Assembly: GCF_026552795.1 (NCBI RefSeq)
Contig: NZ_JANFPI010000010.1
Coordinates: forward strand, 1 to 64,000
Length of the DNA stretch: 64,000 nt
Source of the DNA: Ectorhizobium quercum
Lineage (GTDB): Bacteria; Pseudomonadota; Alphaproteobacteria; Rhizobiales; Rhizobiaceae
Reading direction: 5' to 3'
The notes under the pieces: model-generated
Databases searched by the model: none
Seen by the model: only the letters and a program-made list of their open reading frames with translations
What the model was told of the DNA's origin: nothing
Position numbers and translations under genes: made by a program
In this document: positions 63,767 through 64,000 of the stretch, in pieces
Layout of the letters: each line of letters starts with the position of its first letter
Position numbering within the stretch: position 1 is the stretch's first letter

Positions 63767-64000
63767 TGAGAACGGATGTCCTGACTTCCGCGCGAAACCG
63801 CGGCCAGCCCCGCCTGCCGACGCTTTCGCGCCTGCCGCCGCTGACCGCGCTGCGCGCTTTCGTGGTCACGGCGCGGCACGCGAGCTTCGCCCGCGCGGCG
63901 GAAGAACTGCATGTCTCGACCGCAGCCATCGGCCAGCAGGTGCGCATTCTCGAAACCCATCTCGGCCAGACGCTGTTCAGCCGCCAGCGCGGCGAACTGG
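63767..64000 (+). CDS. LysR-family regulator, N-terminal part (cut by window edge)
   Basis: The first 78 codons of a LysR regulator. After a 25-residue Arg/Pro-rich leader comes the helix-turn-helix (PPLTALRAFVVTARHASFAR, AAEELHVSTAAIGQQVRIL, ETHLGQTLFSRQ). The Gly-Gln pair in place of the more common Ser-Arg is seen in GcvA-like members. It starts 20 bases after the DszC-like gene stop on the same strand. It may control the dpp-akr-dszC-like operon. The rest lies outside the window. Confidence 0.88.

Overview
This window looks like chromosomal DNA from a GC-rich alphaproteobacterium of the Rhizobiaceae (Rhizobium, Agrobacterium, Ensifer or Shinella type). The reasons are rhizobial gene sets (split glutamate-synthase glxBCD with glnT, an amino acid:[carrier protein] ligase operon, an EF-P beta-lysylation set), two RIME1-like intergenic elements, and tightly packed operons with many ATGA, GTGA and TTGA stop/start overlaps. 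No rRNA, tRNA, CRISPR, transposase or phage gene was found. The right edge cuts a LysR-type gene.

Layout. 0.3-7.0 kb is housekeeping: a small membrane protein, purC, a TetR regulator, an outer-membrane efflux lipoprotein, and efp divergent from epmA-epmB (translation factor EF-P and the two enzymes expected to lysylate it). 7.2-10.5 kb is a four-gene operon: carrier protein, acyl-CoA-dehydrogenase-like flavoprotein, class-II-synthetase-like amino acid:[carrier protein] ligase and a DUF1839-like protein. 10.8-23.7 kb is a polysaccharide locus whose glycosyltransferases resemble xanthan GumH and GumK. It also has a flippase, a chain-length protein, a polymerase candidate, a GH2 beta-mannosidase-like enzyme, a GH5 endoglucanase-like enzyme and a double alpha/beta hydrolase. 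24.0-29.4 kb holds glxBCD, glnT (gmaS-like) and purU, consistent with methylamine or one-carbon nitrogen handling. 29.5-33.7 kb holds a stand-alone Lrp-type ligand domain, a LysR regulator, and a divergent pipecolate/P6C oxidation pair (amaA/amaB-like).

From 33.8 kb to the right edge almost everything fits organosulfur scavenging. It comprises a flavin reductase with a compact acyl-CoA-dehydrogenase-like partner, an LsfA-type 1-Cys peroxiredoxin, and ssuD-ssuA-ssuB-ssuC with a second SsuD-like monooxygenase. A divergent operon follows with two luciferase-like/DszA-like monooxygenases, an M20 deacylase, two GNAT acetyltransferases, a fused permease-ATPase importer and two binding proteins. This is the gene set of the Bacillus S-alkylcysteine (ytm/yxe) salvage route. 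Next comes a short operon with an acyl-CoA-dehydrogenase-fold enzyme and a DszB-like desulfinase, and finally a peptide-type ABC transporter with an aldo/keto reductase and a DszC/SfnB-like monooxygenase.

The most interesting elements are the rhizobial S-substituted-cysteine salvage operon, the DszB-like gene (likely to be auto-annotated as a binding protein, but retaining the Cys-His-Arg set and lacking a signal peptide), the carrier-protein aminoacylation operon, and the gum-like locus with its own beta-mannosidase and endoglucanase. All functional statements are inferred by reading the sequence; no database search was run.
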